NCBI GenBank assembly: GCA_049613665.1
Contig: JBMZCV010000138.1
Location: 1 to 13,995 of the forward strand
Direction: 5' to 3'
Length of the DNA stretch: 13,995 nt
From: JBMZCV01 sp049613665
GTDB lineage: Bacteria; Bacteroidota; Bacteroidia; Chitinophagales; UBA2359
The notes beneath the pieces are model-generated. The model saw nothing but the letters and a program-made list of their open reading frames with translations. It had not been told where the DNA came from and searched no databases. The position numbers were made by a program, and so were the translations under genes. Within the stretch, counting starts at the first letter, position 1. Each line of letters opens with the position of its first letter. Of this stretch, positions 1 to 8,824 are shown one piece after another.

Positions 1-481
1 CAATATTTGCAAATTTAATGGCCTTTTGAACTGAAAAATAGTATGTTTCCCTTGCTAAAAGGTGTTTTTTTATTAAACTGAAAATTGTTATAAAAAATGT
101 CCGAACCATTGTTAAATAATGCCTTTTTAGTGAAAAAAACAGCAAGATACATGAAGTATATGTATCTTGCTGTTTTTTCGTTGTAAGGGCTGTTCGACTT
201 TTATTTTTTAAGCTAAAGAATAAGATTTAAACAGTTTCTAAATGGTTTAGAATATTTTTTGCAAACTTAGAGGCATCTAAAATGAAATAACCTGCGTTTA
301 TAAAGTTGTTGAGCAGTCATTCAATTTTTTTTGACTACTTCAACGCTAAATTTTCCTCATATCAAGAACCTATCGTAAACATTTTTAAAAAATACCTAAC
401 CATTTTTTACACAAAACCTTAATTTTTTTTATTATGTTACGAAGAAACTGTAAAGAACTAAGAACAAACTTTTTGAAAAAC
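1..481. other. Non-coding leader region upstream of the adhesin gene
   Basis: No convincing gene is present on either strand. The only clear structure is the hairpin at 134-178. The rest is A/T-rich with T and A runs near 321-333 and 422-430. I looked for the Bacteroidetes promoter pair (TTTG or TTG, about 19 bases, TAnnTTTG) ahead of the adhesin and found no pair with correct spacing, so the promoter is not assigned. It probably lies between 179 and about 430. Confidence 0.6.
134..178. terminator. Bidirectional rho-independent terminator
   Basis: A perfect 19-bp inverted repeat (134-152 against 160-178) encloses a 7-base loop. The outer six pairs are A on the left and T on the right, so either strand gives a stem followed by a U run. 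The core arm reads CAGCAAGATACAT. It most likely ends a gene lying left of the window and also shields it from transcription from the other side. Confidence 0.85.
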
Positions 482-3400
482 ATGAAAGCCAAACTAACAA
501 ATATTTCTATATTTTGTCTGTTTGTTTTTGCTTTCAATTTAATACATGCAGTACCTTTGCCACCGCCGCCAGACATTGACGGAACGGCCGCTTCTTGCGT
601 TGGCGACTGCGAAACCTACACGGCCACCAATGGACAAGGTGGCCCTTATACTTGGCAAATTTCTGGTGGATTGCCAGCCTTTGCCACAGGCGAAACCGTC
701 ACGATTTGTTGGAACAACGCCAGCAATGCCAACATCAATTTGACAGATGCTAGTGCCACGGCAGGAAACGAAACAAGCAATTTGGCAGTAGCACTCTCAC
801 AGCCTCCGCAAACGAGTATTATTACACCGCCTTATCCTTTGTGTACTATGCCAGAGCAACATTGTGTTTTGGATAGTGTAGAAGCGACAGGCGGAGCAGT
901 AGATGATTATCTTACACTTTGGTCAAGTGGTGGTATTCCAATAAATGTACTTACAATAACATCGCAAACTTTAGCTGCAAATGATTTGGTAATGATAGAT
1001 AATGAAAGTTTTGTTATTGGAAATGGAGTAATACCTAGTGGGTGGGTTACTTTTTTTGTAGAAACATTTATTAATATAACAAGTCAGCCATGTTTTGGCG
1101 AAATAACTACTCTTGATGATTTTCCTCCTACGTTTGTTTACACACCGCCTTCAAATTTTGCAGGTACGGATGCTTTTACTTATACCGCCACATATACACT
1201 TTTAGATGCAAATGGAAATCTGTTAAGCACTGAACTTGGCAGTGGGACTGTTACCATAGAAGTTTTAGATGGTGGCACAGGCCAAACCGAAGGCCAATCA
1301 GAATCGTCATGTATCACGGCTTGCCCAAATAGTACAGCAACTTATGAGGTAGCAGATGCAAATGGAAATACTTATAATTGGAATGTAGAAGGTGCTAATA
1401 ATGTTACTGAAAACGGCAGCGAAATTAGCATTGAATGGGGAACGGCAGATGGCTTTTTGAGCATCACAACGACAAATGCAGATGGCTGTTTTGATACTGA
1501 CGAGTCTTGTGTTGAGATGTTAGAAGCACCAACAGCGAGTTTTACGACTTCTCCTTCTACAAATAATAATTCATTGACGATTTGCAACAATCAAACTGTA
1601 TTTTTTACGAATGAAACAGAAAACGGCAGCGAATATTTGTGGGATTTTGGCGATGGCACATTTTCGGCAGATATTAGCCCAACACATCAATATACGACTG
1701 CTGGAACTTATACGGCAGTTTTAACCGCAACAAGTGGTTGTCTTTGCTCGGCTTCTACAAGTATCACGATAGAAGTAGAACCTGCCGAATCTCCAACTAT
1801 TGAATGTACTGGAACAGAATGTGCAGGTAGTACCGCAACTTACACAACTAATTCTGATTGTGGCACTTTCGATTGGTTACTTACTGGACATAGCAGCATC
1901 ATTGAAGGTGGAGGCACAAACGACGATTTCGTTACAGTAGAGTGGGGAAGTGGCACTTTGGGAACTATCAGCTTGGAAGTAGCGAGTTGTACGCAAACAT
2001 TTTGCAGCGAACCTGTTGTTGTCGAAATTCCTTTGATAGCCGAAACTGCCGTAGTTAGTGGCCCAACTGTTGCTTGTAATGGTGAAATAGCGACTTTTTC
2101 AGCACCGCATTTTGATGCCACAAGCTACACTTGGTCATTTGATGACGCTATTGCAACTATTGTTTCTGGACAAGGTACAAATCAAATCAATGTGAGTTTC
2201 AACTCGTGGAGTACCAATATTTCAACCGATATTGAAGTAAATTACGAAAACTGTTATCTGGAATGTAGTGGTTCTGGCCTTTTGAGTGTGGATTTACGCA
2301 CACGATTTACCATTGCTGAAATACCTGATGTTTGTGAAAATGAAACTTCTTATCTTTTTGCTACACAAATACCAAACGGCTGGCCAGAAATTAATTGCGA
2401 TTGGAATATCACAACGCCAGATGGAACAGTTTTAACAAATGTTACTACAAATACAGGCAATTTTCAATATGCTTGGAATGCTGGAGCAGGTGTTTATCAT
2501 GTAGAAGCTATCGCAACAGATGCTAATGAGGTGTGTAATCCTATCGCAAATTTAGCGGTTCGTGTGCTAGCAAAACCTGAAATGCCAACAGCTATTGACG
2601 GCCCAACAACGATTTGCCCAAATGGAATGTATCAATATACAGCGAGTGCTAGTGAAATAAGCGGCTCTTTTTCGTGGATTATCACAAGTGGAAATACGAT
2701 TACACAACAAACAGGAAATACAATTATCGTTGATTGGGGCTTAACGCCACCTTTCGAGTTAGCGGTTTTTCAAACAGGAAATGAAGCACCTGGCTGTCAT
2801 TCAGATACATTGAACATTGAATTGCAAAGCATTGGAGCATTTACCGTATCAGGCGATAATCAGCTTTGTCAGGAAGGAGTAGGCAGTTACGAAACAGATA
2901 TTGTTTTAGAAAGTGAAAATTATGATTGGCAAATTGTGCCTGCCAATGCTGGAAGCATTATTAGTGGAAATAATACAGAAAGCATTGAAATTCAATGGAA
3001 TGAAGCAGGAAATCATGTGGTAGAACTAAATCTGTGTGGGCAAACTGCTATTTTTAATGTGAATGTGTGGCCATTGCCAACGCCAGAAGTGACAGCACCA
3101 GATGGACTTTGCCCAAATGCAACGGCTATTTTAAGCACAACGATTGCTTATGATTCTTATACTTGGGAAAATGAAAACGGTGTTATTTCTACTGACCCAA
3201 CTGTCGAAATTTCAGAAGGTGGACATTACCAATTGAGCGTTGCCGACAATAACGGCTGCGAAGGAACGGTTACATTTTTTGTAGATGATTATGAGTTTCC
3301 AGAAGCATTTGTTTCTACCAATAATTGGATAGATTATTGTTCAGGAAACACAAATATCGTTTTATACACACCTGAAAGCGACCCTGCTTATAGCTATCAA

Positions 3401-6400
3401 TGGCTATTAGATGGAAACCCTGTTGGCACAAATAGTGCAAGTTTAAACTTTACTAATTATGGCGAATATAGCGTAATGGTAACAACCGAAAATGGCTGTA
3501 TGTTAGCGTCCAACAAATTGGTTTTAGATGAAGACTTGACGGCTTGTGGTGGCGGAACTTGTAGTGGTGGAAATTGCAATTTGCCATCTGCTGGTGGCAC
3601 TTGTGTTCCTCAATTTTTGCTAGACTTCAATACTTCAGCTACTTTTTGCAATGAAGTTAGCTTCTCTAGCAATGGCATGAACTCATTTTCTTGGGAGTTT
3701 GGCGATCCGCTTGGTGGTGCTTCTTCCTTAGAAAATCCGACACATACTTACAGTGAAGTTGGTACTTATTTTGTAACACTTTATTCGCAAGTACCTGATA
3801 TATCTGGTATAGGAACGTGTTTGATAGGCGTAAAAAAAGAAATAGATGTGCCTATTTTGGCAGATTTTACTGCACTAGAAGCTTGTGCAGGAGAGGAGGT
3901 TACTTTTTCTGACATTTCAACATTTATACCAACAACAAATATCGATTCTTGGCAATGGGATTTTGATGATTCTAATACTTCTAATCAAGCAAACCCAACA
4001 CATATTTATGCAAATGCAGGAAACTATGATGTCACTTTAACAGTTTCGCATAGTAGCGGCTGCATTTCTGAAATCACGAAAACTATTCAAATTTTTGCAG
4101 ATCCAGAAGCAGATTTTTCAACAGTTGCTAGTGTTTGCGAAAATACTAGCGTGTCTTTTTCTGCCAATGATTTGTCAGATATTGTAGAGTGGGAATGGAA
4201 TTTTGGCGACCCTGCAAGCGGCACGGCAAACACTTCTACCAATGCCAATACTTATCATGTTTTTGAAACGCCAAATACTTATACCGTAACACTCAGTTTT
4301 ACGAATATTTATGGTTGTATCAATTCTTTTTCGCAAAATATAGATATTGTTCCAAATGATTTAGCACTCGGAAATATAACACTTTCTACCCCATCGCCTT
4401 TATGTGCTGGCGAAACGACAATTTTAACTGCACCAAGCGGAGGCGAAACATATCTTTGGTCATCTGGCCACACTAGCGAAGAAATAACAGTAGGCGAAAC
4501 AGGTATTTATAGCGTCACAATTACGAATATTGAAGGTTGTGAATTTTTGCCAAATGCCGTTTCTGTTATTATAAATGATTTGCCAGAAGCAGCAATTCAA
4601 GCAGATTTTTACGATGATTTTTCAGATTTTACGCCTGAAACTTCTTACAATAGCGTTGATATTTGTGAAAACGAAAGTATAAGTTTAGTAACAAAATATC
4701 AAGCAAATTATGAATATGAATGGTCTAGTGGCGATACATGGTATAATATAAACTTGAATGGCCAAAATTTAGGTGTCGGAACACACACTTATCAAGTAAC
4801 TGTTACGAACTCTACAACAGGTTGTTCAGCAGTTTCAGCACCTTTTGAAATTGTCGTTCATGAGTCGCCAAATGCGTTTATTGATGCCTTCCCATTTGGC
4901 ACAATTTGCGAAGGAACACCCGTAACTCTTACCGCTTATAGTTGGCAATCTGATGTCCAATTTTATTGGAATAATGGCCAAGAAGGTACAACAATTACGG
5001 TTTATGAAGCAGGCAATTATCAAGCGACAGCAGTTAGCGAGTTTGGCTGTGTAGGATATAGTGCTACTTATACCGTCTATGAAAAACCAGACATTTCGCT
5101 AGTGCCATCTGGCTGTTATACTCGTTGCGAACCAGACACGATTTGCTTGCCTGCAATGCCAAATATCAGCACTTACCAATGGTTTTTTGAAGGTTCGGCA
5201 GTAGCTGCTCCAGAGGGAAATGTAGCCAATTTTGTCGCTTCTGAAAGTGGAGAATATCAAGTAGAATTGACAAATAACAATGGCTGTTCTGACATATCAA
5301 ATCCATTGAATTTAACCATTATGCCTAAACCTGTTTTAGCAGTTGAAAATGTGCAAGATGTAAGTTGCAATGGTTTGGGTTTGATAGAAATAAGCACAAG
5401 TAGCGGCACGCCAGCATTTAACTATGAATGGTCACACGATGCTGCTTTGAATGCAGAAACAGCCGATAACCTAAATGCAGATGATTATAGTGTTACTGTA
5501 ACAGATGACTTTGGTTGTTCAGATGAAATTGCAGCAACTGTAACGAGTAGCTCTTCTTTAAGTGCTACTGCAAACATCGTTGATATAACTTGCGATACAG
5601 CAGGAGCAATTGCGATAGATGCAGCAGGAAATGGTTTGGTTTACGATTGGTCACATGATGCCTTTTTGCCAGATGCACTTGCTACAGATTTAGCCGCAGG
5701 CATTTATAGCGTAACGATAACAGACGAAAACGGTTGCGAAGCAGTTTTAGAGAACTTAGAAGTTTTGGATAATGGCGGTTTATTTACTGCCACCTCATCT
5801 ATTTTGAATATCAGTTGTAGCAGCACAGAAGGCAGCATCACAATTACCTCAGATGGCGTAAATTCAACTTACGAATGGTCGCATGATGCTACTTTATCAA
5901 GCAATGTAGCCAATGGTTTAGCCGCAGGTATTTATAGTGTAACGGTAACAGACGAAAATGGTTGCGAAGTGATATTAGACAATTTGGAAGTGGTGGACGA
6001 TGGCGGAAACTTATCTGCAACTGCCGATGTGATAGATGCAAGTTGTGGGCAAGATAATGGTAGTATAACGATAAATGCAGCAGGCAATAATTTGACTTAT
6101 GTATGGTCGCACGACCCAACTTTAACAACAAATGTTGCTTTCAATTTACTTGGAAATACAAGTTATGAAGTAACTATAACAGATGGCACAACTTGCTCAA
6201 CGGTCATTAATGAATTTGTCGGAACAACGGAAGGCATTAGCACAAATGTAGTGAGCATTGTTCATGGCATTTGCGGACAAAACGATGGCGAAGTTGTGGT
6301 AGAAGCAACTGGAGGAGCAGGCAATTTTAGCTATGAATGGTCGCATGATGCTACCTTAAATGAAACGACAGCAAGCAATTTGGGAGAAGGTTTGTATAGT

Positions 6401-7708
6401 GTTACGGTTTCAGATGAAAGTGGATGTACGGCTTTGGCACAAGCTATTTTAACAGCAGAATTGCCAATTTTTACAGGAAATTGTTTAGAAACGACAAACT
6501 CAAGCATCACATTTTCGTGGAATGAATTGGGAGGTGTAACAGCTTACGAAGTTGTTTATGGAACAGAAACAACAAGTAGTACAGACAATTTTTATCTAGT
6601 AGAAGACCTAGCGGCTGACGAAGAAGTTACGATTACGGTAACGCCAATTTTCGATACTGTAAACTGTCTAGTAGAACCGCTCGAATTGACTTGTACTGCC
6701 ATAGATTGCCCAGACTTGACATTAGAAATTATAGAATTAAATGCTGTTTATTGTGAGGAGGAAGAAACAGCAATTGTGTTGGTAGGCGAGCCTGCTGGCG
6801 GTGTTTTCACGATTGATAATGTAGAAGTAACAGAGCTTGTTCCAAATACGCTTTCATTGGGCGAACATACTGTAACTTATACTTTTACAGATGAAAATAG
6901 CTGTGTATATCAAACCGATACTATCGTAACGATTATTCCACTTTCAACGCCAGAATTTAGCGTTTCTAATGCTGAAATATGCACAGGCGAAGACGTAGAA
7001 ATTGCACTTGTCGGCACACTATCTGAAACAGCAACTATCTTGTGGAATTTTGGCGAAGCTGGCACACAAGAAAGCGGCGAGGCTCACACGATAAGCTATG
7101 AAAATAGCGGCTTGCAAAGCATTAGCGTCACGATAGAAGAAAATGGTTGCACCGCAACCATAACGCAAGATGTGCAAGTAAATGGCGTTTCTGTAACACT
7201 TGATGAGCAGCCAATAATTACATTAGGCGAAAGCTTGACACTAAATGCAAACATTACACAAACTGACAATAGCGATTTGATTTACGAATGGTCGCCAGCA
7301 GAGGGTTTGAGCTGTACAGATTGCCCAAATCCGATAGCTACGCCTAGCGACAATATTGTTTATAGTCTTAATGTTCAAAATGCTTTGAGTTGCGAAGCTA
7401 GTGCCAATGTTGCTATTAGCTTAAACCTTAGCAAATATCTTGTGCCAAATGCTTTTTCGCCAAATGATGATGGCGTAAACGATATGTTTAAAGTATTTGC
7501 ACGCAATGCCGCAAAGGTAGAATACGAAATTTTTGACCGTTGGGGAGAGCCAATGTTTGCTGTCAATTCTACCGACTTAAACGACGGTTGGAACGGTACT
7601 TTCAAAGGCAAAGATTGTGAAGTTGGTGTGTATGTTTTTTATGGCCATGTAGAATATACAGACGGCACGACAGAGAAGTTTAAAGGAAATGTTAGTTTGA
7701 TAAGGTAA
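482..7708 (+). CDS. Giant T9SS-secreted surface adhesin with PKD, Ig-like and SprB repeats
   Basis: Predicted cell-surface adhesin of about 2408 residues (roughly 250 kDa), exported by Sec and then the type IX secretion system. I chose the ATG at 482 because it gives a compact signal peptide (K2, K4, hydrophobic 8-21, likely cut after A23). An in-frame ATG at 434 would add 16 residues. Modules in order: Ig-like (about 35-125); a cadherin-like segment with a YTPPSNFAGTDAFTY signature (about 218-235); Ig-like; a PKD domain around WDFGDG (about 384); several Ig-like domains; a Cys/Gly-rich linker (about 1021-1043); three PKD domains centred near 1071, 1157 and 1237; further Ig-like modules; five SprB-type repeats (about 1628-1995); an FN3-like segment; Ig/PKD-like modules; and a C-terminal sorting domain (2317-2408) starting at YLVPNAFSPNDDGVND. 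By family knowledge such proteins act in gliding, adhesion or polymer binding; the ligand is unknown. It ends with its own terminator, and no PorP/SprF-like partner follows. Confidence 0.92.
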   Translation: MKAKLTNISIFCLFVFAFNLIHAVPLPPPPDIDGTAASCVGDCETYTATNGQGGPYTWQISGGLPAFATGETVTICWNNASNANINLTDASATAGNETSNLAVALSQPPQTSIITPPYPLCTMPEQHCVLDSVEATGGAVDDYLTLWSSGGIPINVLTITSQTLAANDLVMIDNESFVIGNGVIPSGWVTFFVETFINITSQPCFGEITTLDDFPPTFVYTPPSNFAGTDAFTYTATYTLLDANGNLLSTELGSGTVTIEVLDGGTGQTEGQSESSCITACPNSTATYEVADANGNTYNWNVEGANNVTENGSEISIEWGTADGFLSITTTNADGCFDTDESCVEMLEAPTASFTTSPSTNNNSLTICNNQTVFFTNETENGSEYLWDFGDGTFSADISPTHQYTTAGTYTAVLTATSGCLCSASTSITIEVEPAESPTIECTGTECAGSTATYTTNSDCGTFDWLLTGHSSIIEGGGTNDDFVTVEWGSGTLGTISLEVASCTQTFCSEPVVVEIPLIAETAVVSGPTVACNGEIATFSAPHFDATSYTWSFDDAIATIVSGQGTNQINVSFNSWSTNISTDIEVNYENCYLECSGSGLLSVDLRTRFTIAEIPDVCENETSYLFATQIPNGWPEINCDWNITTPDGTVLTNVTTNTGNFQYAWNAGAGVYHVEAIATDANEVCNPIANLAVRVLAKPEMPTAIDGPTTICPNGMYQYTASASEISGSFSWIITSGNTITQQTGNTIIVDWGLTPPFELAVFQTGNEAPGCHSDTLNIELQSIGAFTVSGDNQLCQEGVGSYETDIVLESENYDWQIVPANAGSIISGNNTESIEIQWNEAGNHVVELNLCGQTAIFNVNVWPLPTPEVTAPDGLCPNATAILSTTIAYDSYTWENENGVISTDPTVEISEGGHYQLSVADNNGCEGTVTFFVDDYEFPEAFVSTNNWIDYCSGNTNIVLYTPESDPAYSYQWLLDGNPVGTNSASLNFTNYGEYSVMVTTENGCMLASNKLVLDEDLTACGGGTCSGGNCNLPSAGGTCVPQFLLDFNTSATFCNEVSFSSNGMNSFSWEFGDPLGGASSLENPTHTYSEVGTYFVTLYSQVPDISGIGTCLIGVKKEIDVPILADFTALEACAGEEVTFSDISTFIPTTNIDSWQWDFDDSNTSNQANPTHIYANAGNYDVTLTVSHSSGCISEITKTIQIFADPEADFSTVASVCENTSVSFSANDLSDIVEWEWNFGDPASGTANTSTNANTYHVFETPNTYTVTLSFTNIYGCINSFSQNIDIVPNDLALGNITLSTPSPLCAGETTILTAPSGGETYLWSSGHTSEEITVGETGIYSVTITNIEGCEFLPNAVSVIINDLPEAAIQADFYDDFSDFTPETSYNSVDICENESISLVTKYQANYEYEWSSGDTWYNINLNGQNLGVGTHTYQVTVTNSTTGCSAVSAPFEIVVHESPNAFIDAFPFGTICEGTPVTLTAYSWQSDVQFYWNNGQEGTTITVYEAGNYQATAVSEFGCVGYSATYTVYEKPDISLVPSGCYTRCEPDTICLPAMPNISTYQWFFEGSAVAAPEGNVANFVASESGEYQVELTNNNGCSDISNPLNLTIMPKPVLAVENVQDVSCNGLGLIEISTSSGTPAFNYEWSHDAALNAETADNLNADDYSVTVTDDFGCSDEIAATVTSSSSLSATANIVDITCDTAGAIAIDAAGNGLVYDWSHDAFLPDALATDLAAGIYSVTITDENGCEAVLENLEVLDNGGLFTATSSILNISCSSTEGSITITSDGVNSTYEWSHDATLSSNVANGLAAGIYSVTVTDENGCEVILDNLEVVDDGGNLSATADVIDASCGQDNGSITINAAGNNLTYVWSHDPTLTTNVAFNLLGNTSYEVTITDGTTCSTVINEFVGTTEGISTNVVSIVHGICGQNDGEVVVEATGGAGNFSYEWSHDATLNETTASNLGEGLYSVTVSDESGCTALAQAILTAELPIFTGNCLETTNSSITFSWNELGGVTAYEVVYGTETTSSTDNFYLVEDLAADEEVTITVTPIFDTVNCLVEPLELTCTAIDCPDLTLEIIELNAVYCEEEETAIVLVGEPAGGVFTIDNVEVTELVPNTLSLGEHTVTYTFTDENSCVYQTDTIVTIIPLSTPEFSVSNAEICTGEDVEIALVGTLSETATILWNFGEAGTQESGEAHTISYENSGLQSISVTIEENGCTATITQDVQVNGVSVTLDEQPIITLGESLTLNANITQTDNSDLIYEWSPAEGLSCTDCPNPIATPSDNIVYSLNVQNALSCEASANVAISLNLSKYLVPNAFSPNDDGVNDMFKVFARNAAKVEYEIFDRWGEPMFAVNSTDLNDGWNGTFKGKDCEVGVYVFYGHVEYTDGTTEKFKGNVSLIR
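5365..6470 (+). repeat. Five tandem SprB-type repeats inside the adhesin
   Basis: Five copies of a module of about 76 codons carry the core Y-x-W-S-H-D near residues 1648, 1721, 1797, 1873 and 1951, followed about 20-25 residues later by YSVTVTDENGC or a variant. Copies 2 and 3 share an identical 17-residue stretch (LAAGIYSV, then T[IV]TDENGCE) encoded at 5690 and 5918, exactly 228 bases apart and differing mainly at synonymous positions. This indicates duplication within the gene. The SprB repeat family is known from the mobile gliding adhesin of Flavobacterium. Confidence 0.85.
7430..7705 (+). other. Type B T9SS sorting domain (gliding-motility-associated C-terminal domain)
   Basis: The last 92 residues of the adhesin contain the family signature: VPNAFSPNDDGVND, then a motif like YEIFDRWGEPMF, then DGWNGTFKG, a Cys, VGVYVFY and a terminal GNVSLIR. 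This is the CHU_C-type domain that targets proteins to the type IX translocon. Type B domains are generally retained on secreted or surface-associated proteins and often need a PorP/SprF-like partner; that partner is not in this window. Confidence 0.9.
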
Positions 7709-7734
7709 ACTGATGTTTTGAAATTTTAATGAAC

Positions 7735-7775
7735 AAAGCGGCATATTATTTCTTAAAAAATAATATGCCGCTTTT
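7735..7775 (+). terminator. Rho-independent terminator of the adhesin gene
   Basis: A perfect 17-bp inverted repeat (7735-7751 against 7758-7774) has the arm AAAGCGGCATATTATTT and a 6-base loop, followed by a T tract at 7772-7775. It lies 27 bases after the adhesin stop codon. The outer A/T pairs make it usable from the other strand as well, where it could stop readthrough from the lipoprotein gene and repeat cluster. Confidence 0.85.
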
Positions 7776-7800
7776 ACTTTATAAGGAAATAACAAAATAC

Positions 7801-8075
7801 TTGTCCTTGCGAACCTGCGAAGCAATCCACACCATGCCTTTGCTAAGATGGCTTCGTTCCTCGCCATGACAAGTTTTTGTTTTTTTTGTTCTTGCGAGCC
7901 TTCGAAGTAATCCACACCATGCTTTTTTTCAGATGGCTTCGTTCCTCGCCATGACAAGTTTTTGTTTTTTTGTCCTTGCGAGCCTGCGAAGTAATCCACA
8001 CTATGCCTTTGTTTAGATGGCTTCGTTCCTCGCCATACGATGACAAATTATTGTTTTTTTGTTCTTGCAAGCCTG
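7801..8075 (+). repeat. Cluster of three palindromic repeat units plus a half unit
   Basis: Complete units lie at 7801-7872, 7886-7957 and 7970-8046, and a left half-unit at 8059-8075. Each begins TTG-T-C/T-CTTGCGAGCC or close to it, continues through TGCGAAG-T/C-AATCCACAC and a short variable loop, then AGATGGCTTCGTTCC, and ends CGCCATGACAA. The ends are imperfectly complementary, so each unit can fold as a long interrupted hairpin. Units are joined by a conserved T-rich linker of about 12-13 bases, such as GTTTTTGTTTTTT. Unit 3 carries a 5-base insertion near its right end (CGCCAT-ACGAT-GACAA). No coding function is likely; reading frames through the cluster repeat with the DNA. Confidence 0.9.
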
Positions 8076-8629
8076 TTAAAACTCCCTTCCACCTTAAAAA
8101 CCTCCGTTCCAGTCATCAAAACCGTTTGCGTAGCGGCAATGCTATACGATTTATCGACAATATATTGTAGTTCCTCATCTATTTCATACACCACATTTTT
8201 CACCTTTTTGCTAATCAAAACTTCAGTTACGGCTTGCGTTGTATTATCAATTTTCAGAGCCACCTTTTGCGTCCTCAAATCCTCATCTTTTGCCACATAA
8301 GACACCTCCAAAACAGTAGCTTGCCGAGTGCTATCGACTTCATATTTATCTTTCCAAGCCGCTTTATTGATGTCGGCATCAGCAAACAAACTCAATTCAT
8401 TTTTCCAATCTACGGTAGATAAATCTTTCGTTTCCGACTCTTCATCTAAGAAAACAGTTTTATGCAAACTCACTTTATTGTCGGCGAGTTGCGTCATTTC
8501 TTTTTCAAAAAAGTCTTTTAAACTAAAATAAGCATTAGGCGATTTTTCGGTAGTAGAACTAAGTGTTTCGCCACAGTTTGTAAATAGAGAAAGCGATAGG
8601 AATGCGAAAATAAAAGGCGTAAATTTCAT
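8048..8629 (-). CDS. Predicted small lipoprotein of unknown function
   Basis: A 193-residue protein not assignable to a named family. It begins with a short basic-hydrophobic export signal (MKFTPFIFAFLSLSLF) followed by T17-N18-C19. C19 is the likely lipidated cysteine, although Asn at position -1 is not the usual Gly, Ala or Ser. The mature part is hydrophilic and acidic to neutral: a helix-prone segment (YFSLKDFFEKEMTQLAD), then alternating strand-like segments (about 95-180), suggesting a small beta-rich periplasmic or outer-membrane-anchored domain. The last eight residues (186-193, RLARTKKQ) and the TAA stop are encoded by the neighbouring repeat half-unit, so the original C-terminus may have been replaced. 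It is divergent from the restriction-modification gene, with 195 bases between the starts and a TAnnTTTG promoter element upstream. The gene call is strong; the lipoprotein assignment is moderate. Confidence 0.75.
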   Translation of the reverse strand: MKFTPFIFAFLSLSLFTNCGETLSSTTEKSPNAYFSLKDFFEKEMTQLADNKVSLHKTVFLDEESETKDLSTVDWKNELSLFADADINKAAWKDKYEVDSTRQATVLEVSYVAKDEDLRTQKVALKIDNTTQAVTEVLISKKVKNVVYEIDEELQYIVDKSYSIAATQTVLMTGTEVFKVEGSFNRLARTKKQ

Positions 8630-8675
8630 CTGTTTTTTTTGTTTAAGAGTGTGTATTATTTTTTATACAAACACA

Positions 8676-8683
8676 CAAAGGTA
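8676..8683 (-). promoter_or_regulatory. Bacteroidetes-type -7 promoter element for the lipoprotein gene
   Basis: On the minus strand 8683 to 8676 reads TACCTTTG, an exact match to the Bacteroidetes -7 consensus TAnnTTTG, 46 bases upstream of the ATG at 8629. A clear TTTG or TTG at the expected distance (around 8703-8706) is missing, so the -33 half is weak and the call rests on the -7 match and position. Confidence 0.4.
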
Positions 8684-8824
8684 AATTAATGTTTCAGAAA
8701 AATATCGAAAAAAGCTATAAAGTTTTTTTATGTGTTGCAATAACAAATTCTAGCTTTTTTTTAGTATCATTGCAGGCTTTTTGTTTTTAATCAAAATTTT
8801 TTAAAAACTAGAAAAACGACTATT

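Noticed and set aside
434..481. Earlier start of the adhesin at 434
   Set aside because: It would put 16 extra residues (MLRRNCKELRTNFLKN) ahead of a well-formed signal peptide. It is possible but less likely than 482, which has its own A-rich leader.
7577..8070. Minus-strand reading frames with LSWRGTKPSE-like peptides
   Set aside because: These are antisense readings of the 72-bp repeats and, in part, of the adhesin 3' end and terminator. The peptide repeats exactly with the DNA unit.
8751..8773. Promoter for the restriction gene (TAGCTTTT at 8751, TATCATTG at 8765)
   Set aside because: Both are imperfect matches to TAnnTTTG and neither has a TTTG or TTG at the expected distance upstream, so neither is reported as a feature.
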